64,000 nt of DNA from Acanthamoeba sp. SK_2022b (Eukaryota > Discosea > Longamoebia > Acanthamoebidae): contig JANDJZ010000213.1 in the NCBI GenBank assembly GCA_027943245.1, positions 1 through 64,000 of the forward strand, written 5' to 3'. The notes under the pieces were generated by a model. It was given only the letters and a program-made list of their open reading frames with translations. It was not told where the DNA came from and did no database searches. How positions within the stretch are numbered: position 1 is the stretch's first letter; every line of letters begins with the position of its first letter. Shown here one piece after another: positions 1-12,887 of the stretch. Made by a program: the position numbers and the translations under genes.

Positions 1-374
1 CCTCCTCGTTCGACATATCTAGTAGCACAGATATTTTTTTAATTATTTATATCTTTATTTATTTATTTTCTATTTGTTACATATTTATTTATTTATAATG
101 GACAGTTGAGGGGAGGATAGGGACCTCGCAGGGTGGCGCGCAGTGAAAGGTCGAGATGGGAGCGCTCCTGCCACAGGAGGTCGCGCCACTCGCGGCACAC
201 CTCCTCCAAGTAGCGCGGGCGTCGCCTTGCGCTCCCTCCCGGGCAGAGCGAGCCATAGAGCGCAGACATCACTTCCGCTTCTCCATCTCCTCCATCTTCC
301 TCGGATCCTTCGCCAGCCACCGGCAGCAAGGCGAGGATCTTGAGCTTCACCTCCAGCGGCAGCTCGTCCCACAT
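1..374 (-). CDS. F-box protein, first exon (runs off left edge)
   Basis: The ATG is at 374. The N-terminus reads MWDELPLEVKLKILALLP, a typical F-box opening, and continues with VCREWRDLLW, which matches the second half of an F-box. A Glu/Gly/Asp-rich insert of about 30 residues separates the two halves. The frame stays open to 93, but a donor (CTGCGAG|GT) at 125/124 is likely, followed by an AT-rich intron; exon 2 may start near position 20 after CTACTAG. F-box proteins recruit substrates to SCF (Skp1-cullin) ubiquitin ligases. The substrate-binding part is outside the window, so no target can be named. The family is clear but the gene is partial. Confidence 0.6.
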
Positions 375-704
375 CTCTCTGTCTTTTTGTTTATTATTTT
401 TTATGCCTTGATTTGGTTATTTATTATTTATTATTTATTATTTAATTAATTATTTTAGTTATGTATTTGTCTGGCGAGTGTGTGGGAGTAGAGGTTGGTG
501 ATGTTGATGTGGGATTGGGTGTTCTTCAATAAATAACAAAGGACAATAATTAACAGGTGAGCGGGGAAAACTGAAGAAGGGGGAGGGAGCAGGAGGAGAG
601 GTTCATCGAGCCAGCGAAGCACAGACGCGAGAGGAGAGAAGCAGCGAGTGTGGTGGAGAGAAGAAGAAGAAGAAGAAGAAGAGAGAGAGAGAGAGAGAGA
701 GAGG
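375..704. other. intergenic stretch with AT-rich and GA/GAA repeats
   Basis: AT-rich sequence at 385-545 is followed by a purine-rich segment (AAG and GA repeats, about 661-702). No gene signal is seen. It separates the first exon of the F-box gene from the 3' end of the phosphatase gene on the same strand. Confidence 0.6.
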
Positions 705-3337
705 TCACAGGTCGTTGAGGAGGTCGTGAAGGAACTTGTACTGACACTTTGTCTGCACCATGCCCGACCTGGATGAACCACGTCACACGAGGAGGTCAGT
801 GGCATTGTCGACAGACGAGGCCTCCTCCGATGAGGGTTTTCGTTACCTCTGTTCTCGCAGAAGGGCCACGATGGCCTTCATGTCGATGTCCTCCTTGCTG
901 TTGACCCGCGCGAGCTTGAGCTTCTCGGCCGCGATGTGGGCCGCGATGAGGGTGCCCGTTCTCCCCAGCCCCGCGCTGCAGTGAAGCACGATCGGCCCGT
1001 TGGGCTCCGCGCTCCCCGGGATCGTCGGCTCCTTGTTGAAGCTCTCCATCAGCTGCGCGCGCACACACGACACGACACGACACGACACGGTCAGCCCGCC
1101 AGTTCCATTGCGACAACACGCACACAACACGCGCGCGCACACACACCTCGAGCAGCTGGATGAAGGCGTTGGTGTTTTGAGGGACGCCAAAGTCGGGCCA
1201 CCCCGTGAAGTGGATCTGAATCACCTGCCGCTCCACGTCGGGCTCCTCGTCGTTCCTGTGTGCACCATATATATTTAAATATATTTTTAATATTAAAAAA
1301 AGAGTTAAATATTTAACCGATGATAGCAACGGAGAGTGAATTGTGGCCTTACCGCAGCCGGAAGTGGCGAATGGTGACGTCTTCGTCGCCTTCCTGTATC
1401 GCGGACTTGACCAGGCTGACCCTCATCTTGCCGTACTGCTTCCAGCCTGCAGCGTCACCATCGTCTGAGTTTCACTTTACATCAATTTCCCATTCCGTTT
1501 TTCACTTCATCTCATGAAATAACCGTATTAATAATTTTCAATTAAAATAGATTACATTTAAAAAAAAAGAATATAATTGTTAACAAAATAAAAAACGGGG
1601 AAAAAGAAGCGGGAACGAACCGCCATCCTCCCCAGAGAAGCTGCCTCGCGCCCTCCCCAGCGGGCCCTTGCGCGGCCAGTATATCTCGGCCTTCGTTCGG
1701 TCGTTTTCGGTCAGCCTGCACGACAGTCGCGCGGAACAACGACCCCCACGCGAGTATCCTCCTTAGGCCATGGTCCACGTGTGTGCGTGTTGCGGCAATT
1801 CTTACCTCGTGAGCATCATGATCACGCGAGTGTTTTGCTCCCACACCATCAGCCAAAAATCACCAAACGTGTTTGGCAGAGGAGCCTGCGTGTGGCAAGG
1901 TCGAGGAGGAGGGCATCGTGAGTGACTTGGTATCGAGACATGCTGTGGACTGAACGAGAAGGGAGAGGAGAGGAGGAGGAGATGAAGGGAAGCAGTACCT
2001 GGGCAGCGATATACTGCGTCTGCTCGCCCTGTATGTAGTTGGCGTTGATGTAGTCCGTATCCCCTCCCTTCAAAACGACTCGTGTCTCTGGATTGGGCAG
2101 CGCATTGCCGTAACGATTCTTGTCCCTGTGCACGTGGATAGCAGCAGCATCGAACAGAGAAACCGTGAGCAGAGCGAAAGCAAACCACCTCTACCTTCGT
2201 GTGCAGAGAGCAGTTGGCGTTGGGGAGTGCAGTACCTGTTCTTGTGTTGCAGGGCAAACGAAAAGTCTGGCTTCTGCTTCTCCTCGGTCTCCAGAGCCAA
2301 CACTCTAAACTCCTGCAGAAGAAGAAGAAGATGGCGAAGAGGAAGGAGGTATGAGAAGAAAAGTCATCCCAGCAGAGCAGTCGATCGCTGGAGATGCGCA
2401 AATTTCGATGCGATTTTTGTAGCGCTACTCGAGTTGGAGACGGAGGGAGGGTTACCTGCGAGACCGTCCAATCCTTCTTTCGTCGTCGCTGCTGCCGTGG
2501 TAGAGAAAGGCTGCCGCTATCTGGATGGAGAAGAGCCCCCTTGCCGCATTCCTCCTCCGATTCAGAATCGTCGCTGCTACTCGATTCGTCTGAGTCTGTG
2601 GTCTCCTCTTCCTTTTCCTCTTCCCGTTCGGCCTCTCTTTCCATGGGGTCCTTGTCCTTATCGGGTGGTGTAGTGGACGGTGGCGTGAAACTTGAAGATG
2701 GCGATGTGCTGGTAGAGGAAGCGCTGCCCGTGGAGAAGACCTTACGCTTCTTTTTCCTGCCATCTCCTCCATTTTCGTCAGTGCTGCTCGTGCCCTCAGA
2801 GTGGTAGCCCTTGCTAATCTTGGCCATCTTGCTCTTCTTTTTCTTCTTGAGTTCGCCTGCTTCATCGCCGCTGTTGGAGAATTCCTCGGCCAGAACGCGC
2901 TCTCGTTCGCGCTCTTCCTTCCCCTTTTCCTTGCGCTCCTCTCGTTCCTTGACCTTCTTCTTGAAGAACTTCTCCATCGCAATCTTCGAACCAAGAAATC
3001 GATCGGCCAGTTTACCGCCACCGTCCTTGCCTCCTGCGCCGTCCTTGCCGCCGTCAGCCCCCTTGGGGGCCTTCTTTTGTTCCTTTTCGAGCTTTTTCTG
3101 CTCCTTCCTTTCTATCTTCTCCAATCGTTCCCGTTCGATCTTCTCTTTCTTCTCGGCCTTCTTCTTGTCCGGCGATCGTCCATCGGGTCTGTCTGAGCTC
3201 GCCCCCTTGTTGCTCGGGGACGCCGATGGTGCGCCGCCTTGCTCGTCGCTAACGAAGATCGTCGGCATAAGTGGGCCATTCGTTCCGTTGGGTGGCTTCG
3301 GCTCGCCCCCAACCGCCAAAAGATGGGCCTTCTTCAT
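705..3337 (-). CDS. classical protein tyrosine phosphatase with Lys/Glu-rich N-terminal extension
   Basis: Nine exons in matching phase: 3337-2456, 2312-2236, 2125-1999, 1885-1806, 1715-1621, 1446-1353, 1255-1147, 1052-847 and 768-705, about 577 aa. Residues 1-294 are low complexity, with Lys/Glu-rich charged runs and acidic Ser patches. The C-terminal half is a full classical PTP domain: KNRY, DYINANYI, the WPDFGVP general-acid loop, the HCSAGLGRTGT P-loop with catalytic Cys and Arg, and a Q-loop (MVQTKCQY). It should dephosphorylate phosphotyrosine. The extension may be nuclear or membrane-targeting, but that is inference. The ATG at 3337 is preceded in frame by about a dozen coding-like codons and then a stop, so an upstream exon is possible. 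Confidence 0.88.
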
Positions 3338-3654
3338 CGGCTCGAGTAGCGCGTCTGCCTCTTTTCTCGGTGAATCGACAAATTAATTAATAATAATTGT
3401 TATTTAAGGGAATCGTGGCGGACGACGAGATCGGCGTGGCGATGGAGGAGTGGCGCAACGAGATAGAAAGGCTGTCTCTATAATTCTATTCTAGTGGCTC
3501 ATCTACCCGTTCCTGTCTCTTCTCGACAACATAAACATAACAAAAGAAAATTGTTCCTGTCGACAACAACCGCCACAAACTCCAAGCCGGGAAATTCCGT
3601 GGGGTGTTGGCGTTGGATAAAAAAATAATCGAGCTTGTGCTCCCGAGGCAGGAG

Positions 3655-4172
3655 ATGGGTGGCGAAGGCCTGGCACTGCTCCTCGTGCGGGTGACCATGT
3701 CCGGCATTAGCCTCGTGGCCTGCCTCCTCATGCTGGCCACTCTCCTCGCCTGTGGCAAGTACGCCTTTTAATAATAAATGAAATAAATAATATAATGTAA
3801 ATGCTGATGAACTGAACGCGGCACAGGTACCGGGCCGTGTCGGGCCGGCTAGTGCTTGTCCTGACGTCGACGGTGGGCGCCTCAGCCATGTCCAACCTCC
3901 TCACGCCGCTGGTGGACCTCAACGGCGGCCTCTGCGTATTCCAAGGCGTGGTATCCAACCGCAGGCGCCTCCCTTTTTGCGTGCGCGCTGACACACGCCT
4001 GGCCGGCGCTGCTCACGCTTCGTCCACGCACACGCAGGCCATGCAGTTCGCAGATTCGGCGTCCGGCGTATGGACTGTCATCATCGCCCTCAACGTGTTC
4101 CTCATCGTCGTCGCCAACTATCGAGAGACCGACAAATTCGGTAACACGCGCACGCACGCACGCACGCACGCA

Positions 4173-4243
<71 letters not shown>

Positions 4244-5178
4244 ACACGTTTATCTAAACACATGCTTGATTGCGTGCTCCGCAGAGGTGTGGTACCACGT
4301 GGTGGGCTGGCCCATCGCGGTGACGTTCACTGTGTTGCCCGCCACGACGCGGAGCTACGGCGAGACGACCATCTGGTGTTGGATTCGCAGCGAGGCCCCG
4401 CTGGGCAACGTGTGGCGCTTCGCCTGCTTCTACGCGCCGCAGTGCCTCTACCTCGCCGCCATCGCCGCGCTCTACCTCGTCATCGGCCTCACCCTGTCGC
4501 GCACCTTTGGCCAGCTGGCCGGCGCCAAGTCGGCCGCGGTCATCCAACACGAGCGGCGCATGCTTCGCTCCCTCGCGGCCTACCCGCTCATCTTCCTCTT
4601 CGTCTGGCTCTGTCCCACCATCAACCGCATCTACGGCTGGTCCGCGCCATCACTGCATGCGCAGACGTCTCGTGCTGATAGGAGCGCGGGCGCGTGTTGG
4701 GTTGTTGCGTGTGGCGTAGGGCGTCGGGGAACGACTCGGTGTTTGGGCTGTTGCTCGTGCAGTCGTTCACGGTGTGCTCGCAGGGACTCCTCAACTCGCT
4801 GGCCTACGGCCTCGACTCGCGCACCAGAAGACGGTCCGCCGCAGCCCCCGTGGCGCTTTTTCGTTCCCGACGGTCCACCGCCGCTCAATCAAACGCGCGG
4901 GTCGTGTGCGGTTGTGTGCGCGTGTGGCGTGGTTGGTCGCGCCGCGCAGGTTGTGCGGGTTGCTCAGGTGTAGGAAGCGTGGCGAGCGCTTGCCCCATTT
5001 TCGCCAGCGACGGACAGAGCGCATCACGAAGCCGGCGAACGACTACGTTCTCTTGGAGGACGACGACGAAGAGGGTGACGACGATGACCCTTGGACCGCA
5101 GCCACGCCGAACGAGCTCTCCCCCCGCACATCCTCCATCTGCTCCTCTTCTCCCTCGTCATCTCGCTCGCTCCCATAA
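3655..5178 (+). CDS. seven-transmembrane GPCR, cAMP-receptor-like family
   Basis: Six exons: 3655-3758, 3827-3947, 4038-4140, 4285-4639, 4720-4833 and 4950-5178, about 341 aa. Seven hydrophobic segments can be traced, from LVACLLMLATLLA in exon 1 to LVQSFTVCSQGLLNSLAYG in exon 5. The pattern RAVSGRLVL, then a C-x-FQG at the top of TM3, and a conserved WCWI in the second extracellular loop, resembles Dictyostelium cAR/Crl receptors and the Git3 group. The cytoplasmic tail is acidic and Ser-rich, which fits regulatory phosphorylation. It should sit in the plasma membrane and couple to heterotrimeric G proteins; the ligand is unknown. Intron 3 carries a long CA repeat. The exon 4/5 junction (donor GGCTG|GT, acceptor GTAG) was fixed by phase. 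Confidence 0.85.
4174..4242. repeat. (CA)n microsatellite in GPCR intron 3
   Basis: An uninterrupted CA array follows a short GCAC array. It lies wholly inside an intron. Confidence 0.95.
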
Positions 5179-5222
5179 AAACACTATTTATAGACATGAA
5201 AGGGGACCGCTCAGTCGCGCGC

Positions 5223-6426
5223 TCAGGCGAACCACGCGCCGAGCAATCGTGGCCACCAGGCGTGGGGCGAGACGCTGTCCGCAGACGATAGGCCACCACC
5301 GTCACCCGAGCCGCTGGTCCTGGTGGCGTTGAAGAAGGCCCAGATGTGCGTGTTGGTGTGGAAGTCGGCCACCACCGTCTGGTTGCAGCCCTCCTGCTGG
5401 ATCTGGGCCGGCTTGCCGCCCGGCCACGCATGGCCGCCGCCCTCGATCGAGCACAGCACGACGTCGGCGCCCTGTCGACACGGCCCGTAGGACACGCAGG
5501 TCCCGTGGCCCTCGACGAGGTAGGTGGTGGCGCAGCCGTTGGCCTCCTGCTGCCAGCGGCACTCGCAGCCGTTCGCCGCGGCCATGGCGTCGATCGTGGC
5601 CGGCACGGACGTGAAGTTGACGTTGGCGTCTCCGCAGCCGTAGCCGCCCACAAACGGGATGTTGAGGTCGGCCAGGCCGTTGACCGCCAGCACGGGCACC
5701 GGCTTGGCGAGCGTGCACGCGCCCTTCCACTCGAGCACGCCCGACACAGGGGCGATGGCGGCCACCCGGTCGGACAGCTGGCAGGCGAGCCGGTAGGACA
5801 TGATGGCCCCGTTGGACATGCCGGTGGCGAACACGGCCGACGTGTCGACGCACAGGGTGGCCTCGAGGTGGTCCAGCAGCGTAGACACGAAGCCAACGTC
5901 GTCCACGTCCAGGGCGACCGACGGGTTGCAGCACGCGCCGCCGTTCCACGAGGTGTAGGTCGCGACGCGCCAGCCGTCGGGGTAGACCACGATGAAGTCG
6001 TTCTCCTCTGCCGTTGCATCCTGTTCATCGAGTAGCAGCCACCTTACTGAGAACATGTTTCCCACGCACAGTCCAATATGTAATTATATAATGATATGGA
6101 AAGATTAATAAAAAACGATAAAATAATAGATATCTGGAGCGCACGTGTACCATGCCGTAGGCACTCTCGGCCTGCTGGCCACTACCGTAGCCGCCATGGA
6201 AGAACAACACGACGGGCGTGGGTCGGTCAGACCGGTAGCCCGACGGCACGTACACTATGAAGGTGCGGTTGCGATGGTCGGGAGCGAGGAGCTGGCCAGA
6301 GGTGGAGCTGTTTGACGGATATGCGGAGCTGCCGCCGGCCGACGCCGTGCAGCCGGTCGATCCCAGCCCGGCCATCGCAGGCCCCACGAGACACGCGAGC
6401 AATACCAAGGTGTAGAGACGTGGCAT
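5223..6426 (-). CDS. secreted PHB depolymerase / feruloyl esterase-type alpha/beta hydrolase
   Basis: Two exons, 6426-6151 and 6020-5223, about 357 aa. A signal peptide is evident (MPRLYTLVLLACLVGPAMAG). The mature protein has the esterase-PHB family layout: oxyanion FFHGG near residue 75, the nucleophile elbow GMSNGA, an acid segment around GLADLNIPF, and the catalytic His in GGGHAWPG. Paired cysteines suggest an oxidising compartment. It should hydrolyse esters in polymers such as hydroxyalkanoates or feruloylated polysaccharides; the real substrate is unknown. The family is common in bacteria and fungi, so acquisition by transfer is possible, although this copy has a normal intron here. 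The 3' end faces that of the GPCR gene (stops 45 bp apart). Confidence 0.85.
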
Positions 6427-6719
6427 AGGCGTATGAGATAACAAACGAAATGACGGTCGCGGGGAATGTGTGGCGCCCAACCTGGCCCACAGGAGCAACC
6501 AGGTAGGCCAGGTTGTTGGGATGTTTGGGTTTCGGGCTTGGCTTGCTGTCGGGCGAGCGGGGCGACGTGGTTTGCATTCTTTCACTGCCCTTGCCTCTTC
6601 GCGCGTGTGCGGGGAGGAATGCGGAGAATGAAACAGACAACAAGACGGTGTAGAGGAAGGGGGTTTCTGGACAACAGGAGGGTTTACAGGAGGGTGTGTC
6701 GGGAGGTCGCATGACGACA

Positions 6720-7871
<1,152 letters not shown>

Positions 7872-7977
7872 CGTGCCAACAAGATCTTCTATCTTCTGTT
7901 TTTTCAACAAATTATTTTAAATTCCTTTTTCTTGCGCAAAGATTGTGAAAAAAGAAGGAAAAAGAACAAATCAAAAG

Positions 7978-8721
7978 ATGAGCGCCCGAACGTGCAAGAG
8001 GGAGACGGGTCTTTCTCCAGTGGTCTACCGCAAGCTTGAGAATGTGTTCAAAGAACTCCAGACCCTCTTTCCTGCCACTCCCTCCTGCGCCATCGTGAAC
8101 GCGCAAGGCGAACTTCTGTACGCCTCCCCCCGCAAGTTGTTTAAATCATTTATTTTATTTAAATCAAATTAAATCTAATTCACACAACAACGCAGGTACG
8201 CGTTTGGAGAGGAGGCGAGCGCAGGAATACAGGAAGACATATGTCTCACCCTGCAGAAGCTCAAGCGCGCCGCCGTCAAGTTTGGTGAGTTGCCCCCTCG
8301 CTTTCTGCTCTACTCGACCTTTCTAACAATGGATGGGCCACTTCCCTCCACAGCCGAGACGCAGGGCGAGAGCGAGTGCTCATTGCTGCGGGTGAAGGGC
8401 ACCAAGCAGATCTTCTCCTGCTACCAGATCGGTGATAACGTACGAGGCCCTCGCGCATGTCTTGCGTTAGTGCTCCAAGCCGGCGCGCTGACACTCGCCT
8501 GCGTTCTGCAAGTTCATGGCCTTCTTCACGCCGTTGCCTGTCGACGAGGAGGTGGAAAGCGTGCAGACGGAAGTGAGGATGCAGGCCCTGTGCGAGGAGC
8601 TCAAGCTCATGCTGCTCGGTACGCTCCTCTCGCTCGCGCTCGAACCTCTCCCTCTCCCCCGACCACTCATCAGCCTCCTTTTCACACACGCACAGACGCG
8701 AACATCGCCAAGAGCAATTAA
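7978..8721 (+). CDS. small conserved-looking protein, possibly roadblock/LC7 fold
   Basis: Five exons: 7978-8135, 8196-8284, 8354-8439, 8513-8618 and 8696-8721, about 154 aa. The order of elements (a helix, then CAIVNAQGELLY, a helix TLQKLKRAAVKF, then strands ECSLLRVKGTKQIFSCY and FMAFFTPLP) looks like a roadblock/longin-type module of the kind found in small-GTPase and lysosomal scaffold proteins. No motif proves this, so the family call is tentative. The gene itself is supported by phase-consistent splicing and GC-rich exons against AT-rich introns. Confidence 0.6.
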
Positions 8722-9045
8722 TTGCGCGCTGCACCAAAGCCTGTACAGCAGAGTGTCTTGTAATTCTTCCAATAATAAGTAATCTATTTATTTATTTATT
8801 TGTGTAGCCAAATACTATTTTATTTATTATTTCTTTTTACCTGCCTTGGAGAGTTGTCGCAAATTTCAACCACTTTCCCGAGGCCTCCCCTCTACACTCG
8901 AGTCCAGGCCCTGGCTGTACTAGACTACAGTCTCGCACGCACTACGCGATCCACGCACGCTCACCTCTTCTTCTTCTTCTCGCTTTGCCTCTACGACTCA
9001 CTGCACGGGTTGCTCTTGAAGCAAAAGAGATTTATTATTATTATT
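8722..9045 (+). other. intergenic, promoter region of the CBS gene
   Basis: AT-rich tail after the previous stop, then a C/T-rich stretch leading to an ATT repeat immediately before the ATG at 9046. No further gene is seen. Confidence 0.5.
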
Positions 9046-10633
9046 ATGGACGGAGCAGCAGCTGCAGGCAACAGGCCCCTGGGTGCCACCCCGCTGATTG
9101 ACCTCATCGCGGACTCGCAGAACCTGGTGGTGCTCGACCACACCGACTCCATCGACCAAGCCCTTCTCGTATAGCTTTCACCTGCCTCTCTCTGTGTGTA
9201 TTCCCACCTTGACCGTGGGATGCCGTACGCGCAGAGGCTCGCGCAGTTTGGCATCCAATCGGCGCCCGTCTACAACCGCCTCACCAACCAATTCCTTGGC
9301 TCGGTGCGCCTTTCTCCTCTTGTGCGCAGTGCGCGTGGGGATTCTGTTGTTTGCCGCGTGCCACAGCCTCTCACTCTGCTCTGGCCACGTGTGTGCGTGC
9401 GTGCAAGGTGGACGTGATGGACATGGTGGCCTTTGTGGTGGGCGCGTCCTCCCAGTCGGGCGACGCCGACGTGAGCGAGGCCATGAAGCGCCAGTTCAAA
9501 CGCCCCGTCTTCGACATCATGAGTATACGCCTGCCCCCCCCCCCGATTCAAACGGCTCTAGCGCCGAGTCGTGATTGGCGCGCGTTGCATTCCTCACCAC
9601 GCGTCGCGTGACGTGCAGATGCGTCAGACACCGATCCCTTCCTGCCCGTGCCCACGCACAGCCGGCTGGGAGAGGTCCTCCACCTCTTCTACTCCCAAGG
9701 CATCCACAGGTAGGCGTCCATCTCTCTCTCTCTCTCTCTATCCCTCTCTCGATGCGTGGCGTGGCCCGAGTGTGACACCGCCAATGTTCGCGGTGGGCCG
9801 ATGATAGGCTTCCGCTGGTGGACTCGCAGAACAATTTGGTGGGCATCGTGAGTCAGTGGGACATCGTCAACTTTCTCAACCATCACAAGACCGCGCCTCC
9901 TCTGACGAGGCAGGTGCGACGGACTTCCTGCTCGTGCATTCTATTATCATTATTATTTAATAATTATTTATTACTAATATTAATATTCATAATCTGGCGT
10001 TGGTGCTGTGCAGATGGGCAAGTCGCTGTTCGAGCTCGACCTGGCACCTGGCAAGGTCGTGTCCGTGTCGAACCGGGCCACGCTCAAGGACTGCTTCACC
10101 GCCATCATGGGGTTTGCTTGGCCTGCCCTCTCTCTCTCTCTGTTCCCACCGCCACCTGCCCACTCACCACTCAAGGCTCTCCTCTCTCTCTCTCTCCTCA
10201 GTTTCAAGATCTCGGGCGTCGCCGTCGTGGACGAGACTGGCCACCTGGTCGGCACCATCTCCGCCTCCGATCTCAAGGCGCGTGCCCCCCCCCCCTCTCC
10301 CTCCTTTCTTTCTTTCTCTCTGCATCGAGCCACCCCGTCGTTGGCCAGCCGCGTTAACGCGGGCGACGCCTGGCGTGGGGTGTGCAGGGCGTGACGCAGG
10401 AGCAGTTCATCACGCTCGGCCTGCCTGTGGAGGACTTCCTCAGGGCGCGGCGCAAGGAGGGGGCCCTCTCGTGCCTGAAGGAGGCCACGCTGGGCCAGGT
10501 GGTGGACGTGGTCGCGCGCACGGGCGTGCATCGCGTGTTCGTGGTCGACGCCGCCGGCAAGCCCATCAGCGTGGTGACCCTCACCGACATCCTGCGCCTC
10601 GTCTCGCAGCACATGCCCATCCACTTCTCGTGA
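9046..10633 (+). CDS. protein with four CBS motifs (AMPK-gamma-like layout)
   Basis: Eight exons: 9046-9168, 9235-9303, 9408-9522, 9619-9709, 9808-9913, 10014-10111, 10202-10277 and 10388-10633, about 307 aa. Each CBS motif shows the G-x-x-x-hhP and hGhhS/T pattern: SAPVYNRLTNQFLG, RLPLVDSQNNLVGIVS, GVAVVDETGHLVGTIS and RVFVVDAAGKPISVVT. Two Bateman pairs filling the whole chain is the layout of AMPK gamma and plant SnRK1 gamma-like proteins, which bind adenine nucleotides. Whether this is the gamma subunit or a stand-alone sensor cannot be decided here. The last intron (10278-10387) must start with GC, because only the donor AAG|GCGCGT keeps phase. Confidence 0.85.
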
Positions 10634-11012
10634 GAACACCAACGCGGGTCCCTTGAAGAGGACGATGGCGATAAAGTTGTACAGGTGAAGGTGGTCGCCA
10701 ACGGTCAAGGAATAAAAGGCGAGCTTGGGATTGGCTCGCAGTTTAGAGTGCGTTGCCACTTTCGTCAGTGTTGGTTCACCTTCGCAACCCCCAGATAGAA
10801 GTCGACTTTGCATTCAACGCTACCCACACCACCACACCAGGCCAACACATCGTGCCTTTCGTCTGCGTGAAGCCACTGTTGCGTCTTTTCTCATTCTCTC
10901 TTCTCCTCTTTCCGGTCGGCTTTCTGTCTGAAACGGAGGCAACCGCAACCTTCTGCAGATTGACAAGTAGAGGCACGAATCTCTTGCAATTAGACAAAAC
11001 ATAGAAGAATAG
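10634..11012 (+). other. intergenic between CBS and MIOX genes
   Basis: Contains a probable polyadenylation signal (AATAAA near 10710). C/T-rich sequence then leads to the MIOX ATG. No ORF with coding character. Confidence 0.5.
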
Positions 11013-12055
11013 ATGGCATCCTCGGCACAGGTGGAAGTCCCCACGTCGTCTCTGCAGACGGAGCCGCGTTTGGAGGAGGTGGCAGAGGTGCTGCCGGCCC
11101 AAAAAGATCACGACTATCGATCCTACTCCAACGCGCCCGAGCACGTTGTGCGCTTCTACCACGAGAACCACCTCAAGCAGACCCACGCATTTGCATGCGC
11201 CCAGAAGCAGAAGTATGGTGCTCTCGACAGCGGCTTCGAGATGGGCATCTGGTATCTCTCTTTCCAGATTTCTACACGAATTTCTCTCGATCTATCCTTT
11301 TTCATTCATCAATCGAATGAAAACGATGCAGGGAGGCTGCCGAGTTGCTCAACGAGCTCGTGGATGAGTCTGACCCCGACACATCCGTTGCCCAGATTGC
11401 TCACCTGCTCCAGACTGCCGGTACCGTTACACCTCCTCATGAACTCGGCGACGCTAAGTTGGAGAGAAGGGCGCGGGAACGCGAGAAAGGAAAAATAGTG
11501 AATAGGTGAAGTGACGGCTGGAGTCCAACACGCTATCATTCTGACTCAACTACTCGCTTGACTTGATACGCATATCAGAGGCGCTGCGAGTGGCCTACCC
11601 GGGCGAGGAGTACGACTGGCTGCACCTCACAGGCTTCATCCACGACCTGGGCAAGGTGCTGGGCCATCCCAAGATGTTCAACCAGCCGCAGTGGGCCGTG
11701 GTGGGCGACACCTTCCCCACGGGCTGCGCCTACGCGCCCGACGTCATCTTCTCCGAGTTCTTCCTCGAGAACCCGGACGTCAACCATCCCGTCTACTCCA
11801 CCAAGGTAATTGGAATCACCTTACTTCACCTTCTACTTCTTCATATCAACAACTAACGCTGTTCGTTCATTCTCGTTTGTGCAGTACGGCGTGTACGAGC
11901 CCAACTGCGGCCTGGACAACGTGGTCATGTCATGGGGGCACGACGAGTACATGTACCAGGTGTGCGTCGGAAACAACTGCACACTCCCCGCACCTGCTCT
12001 ACACATCATCCGGTACCCCCCAAGCCATTGTGTTCACAGCACATCTCTCTCTCTC

Positions 12056-12132
<77 letters not shown>

Positions 12133-12437
12133 CTTCTTCTCACCAACAAGAGCTGTAGATTCCATTCATTCTATGCACACCACTCGAAGGAGGCCTACAC
12201 TCACCTGATGAACGAACACGACCGCGACATGCTCGTCTGGCTGCGGGTAGCCTCACCCGCCCAACTGTTCGCAGCAGCGTGCGCATTCCACGCTAACATC
12301 AAACAACGTTCGCGTCGCAGGCATTCCAAAAGTGTGATCTGTACAGCAAAGTGGACGAGGTGATCGACGTGGACAGGCTGAAGGGCTACTACCAGAAGGC
12401 CATCGCCAAGTACTTCCCCAAGACCCTCAAGTGGTAA
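11013..12437 (+). CDS. MIOX: myo-inositol oxygenase
   Basis: Six exons: 11013-11251, 11332-11420, 11579-11805, 11885-12012, 12159-12246 and 12321-12437, about 295 aa, the usual length. Family motifs run in order: YRSYSNAPEHVVRFY, WLHLTGFIHDLGKVL (HD motif with di-iron ligands), WAVVGDTFPTGC, GVYEPNCGLDNVVMSWGHDEYMYQ, then HSFY, HLMNEHDRDMLVWL and a C-terminal YFPKTLKW. The enzyme converts myo-inositol to D-glucuronate with O2, the entry step of inositol catabolism in the cytosol. The intron before exon 5 holds a 70-bp GT array. All junctions keep phase and the conserved C-terminal Trp is intact. Confidence 0.95.
12062..12131. repeat. (GT)n microsatellite in MIOX intron
   Basis: Pure GT array on the coding strand, followed within 30 bp by the splice acceptor. 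Confidence 0.95.
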
Positions 12438-12887
12438 TACGCAGCCCTCTCTAGAGAAGCTCTGTGACCAGACGCGGCAACACACCGGGACGTTATGACG
12501 GGCGAAAGCGCCTGCACCCGCACTGCACATAAAAAACATATCTGCATCAACATGCAACAACATCACAATGTCTTCAACACAACAGCAATTTGTAAACACT
12601 CAGTTCACAATTTTTTAGTGGAGGTATATCCATCCATGAGCACACTCTACTTTATTGAGAGCAGTGGTGTATTCAACCAACACAACACAATGAACTCTCC
12701 AAATGTCAGGGAGTGGAGCTTCTTGTAGGGTGCCCAACTCTATGGACCTCACCCAATCATGATTTTCGCGCCATTGCGGGCCACGTACTTTTCGCCTGCC
12801 CTTTCTTGGTGTTGCGTATTGGCTACCTGATATAACAGGGGCACAACAGCAGGATCGTTTTCTTTCTTACTTTGTATCTTACTCAGG
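12438..12887 (+). other. intergenic, lower GC
   Basis: 450 bp without coding signal between two + strand genes. Composition is close to 45-50% GC with no repeat of note. Confidence 0.5.

Noticed and set aside
2811..3386. 191-codon + strand ORF rich in Phe/Ser/Leu
   Set aside because: Antisense shadow of the Lys/Glu-rich exon of the phosphatase gene.
3411..3483. Short + strand exon-like frame ending MEEWRNEIERLSL
   Set aside because: No upstream + strand exon can be found; the adjacent DNA encodes the phosphatase extension on the other strand. Probably chance.
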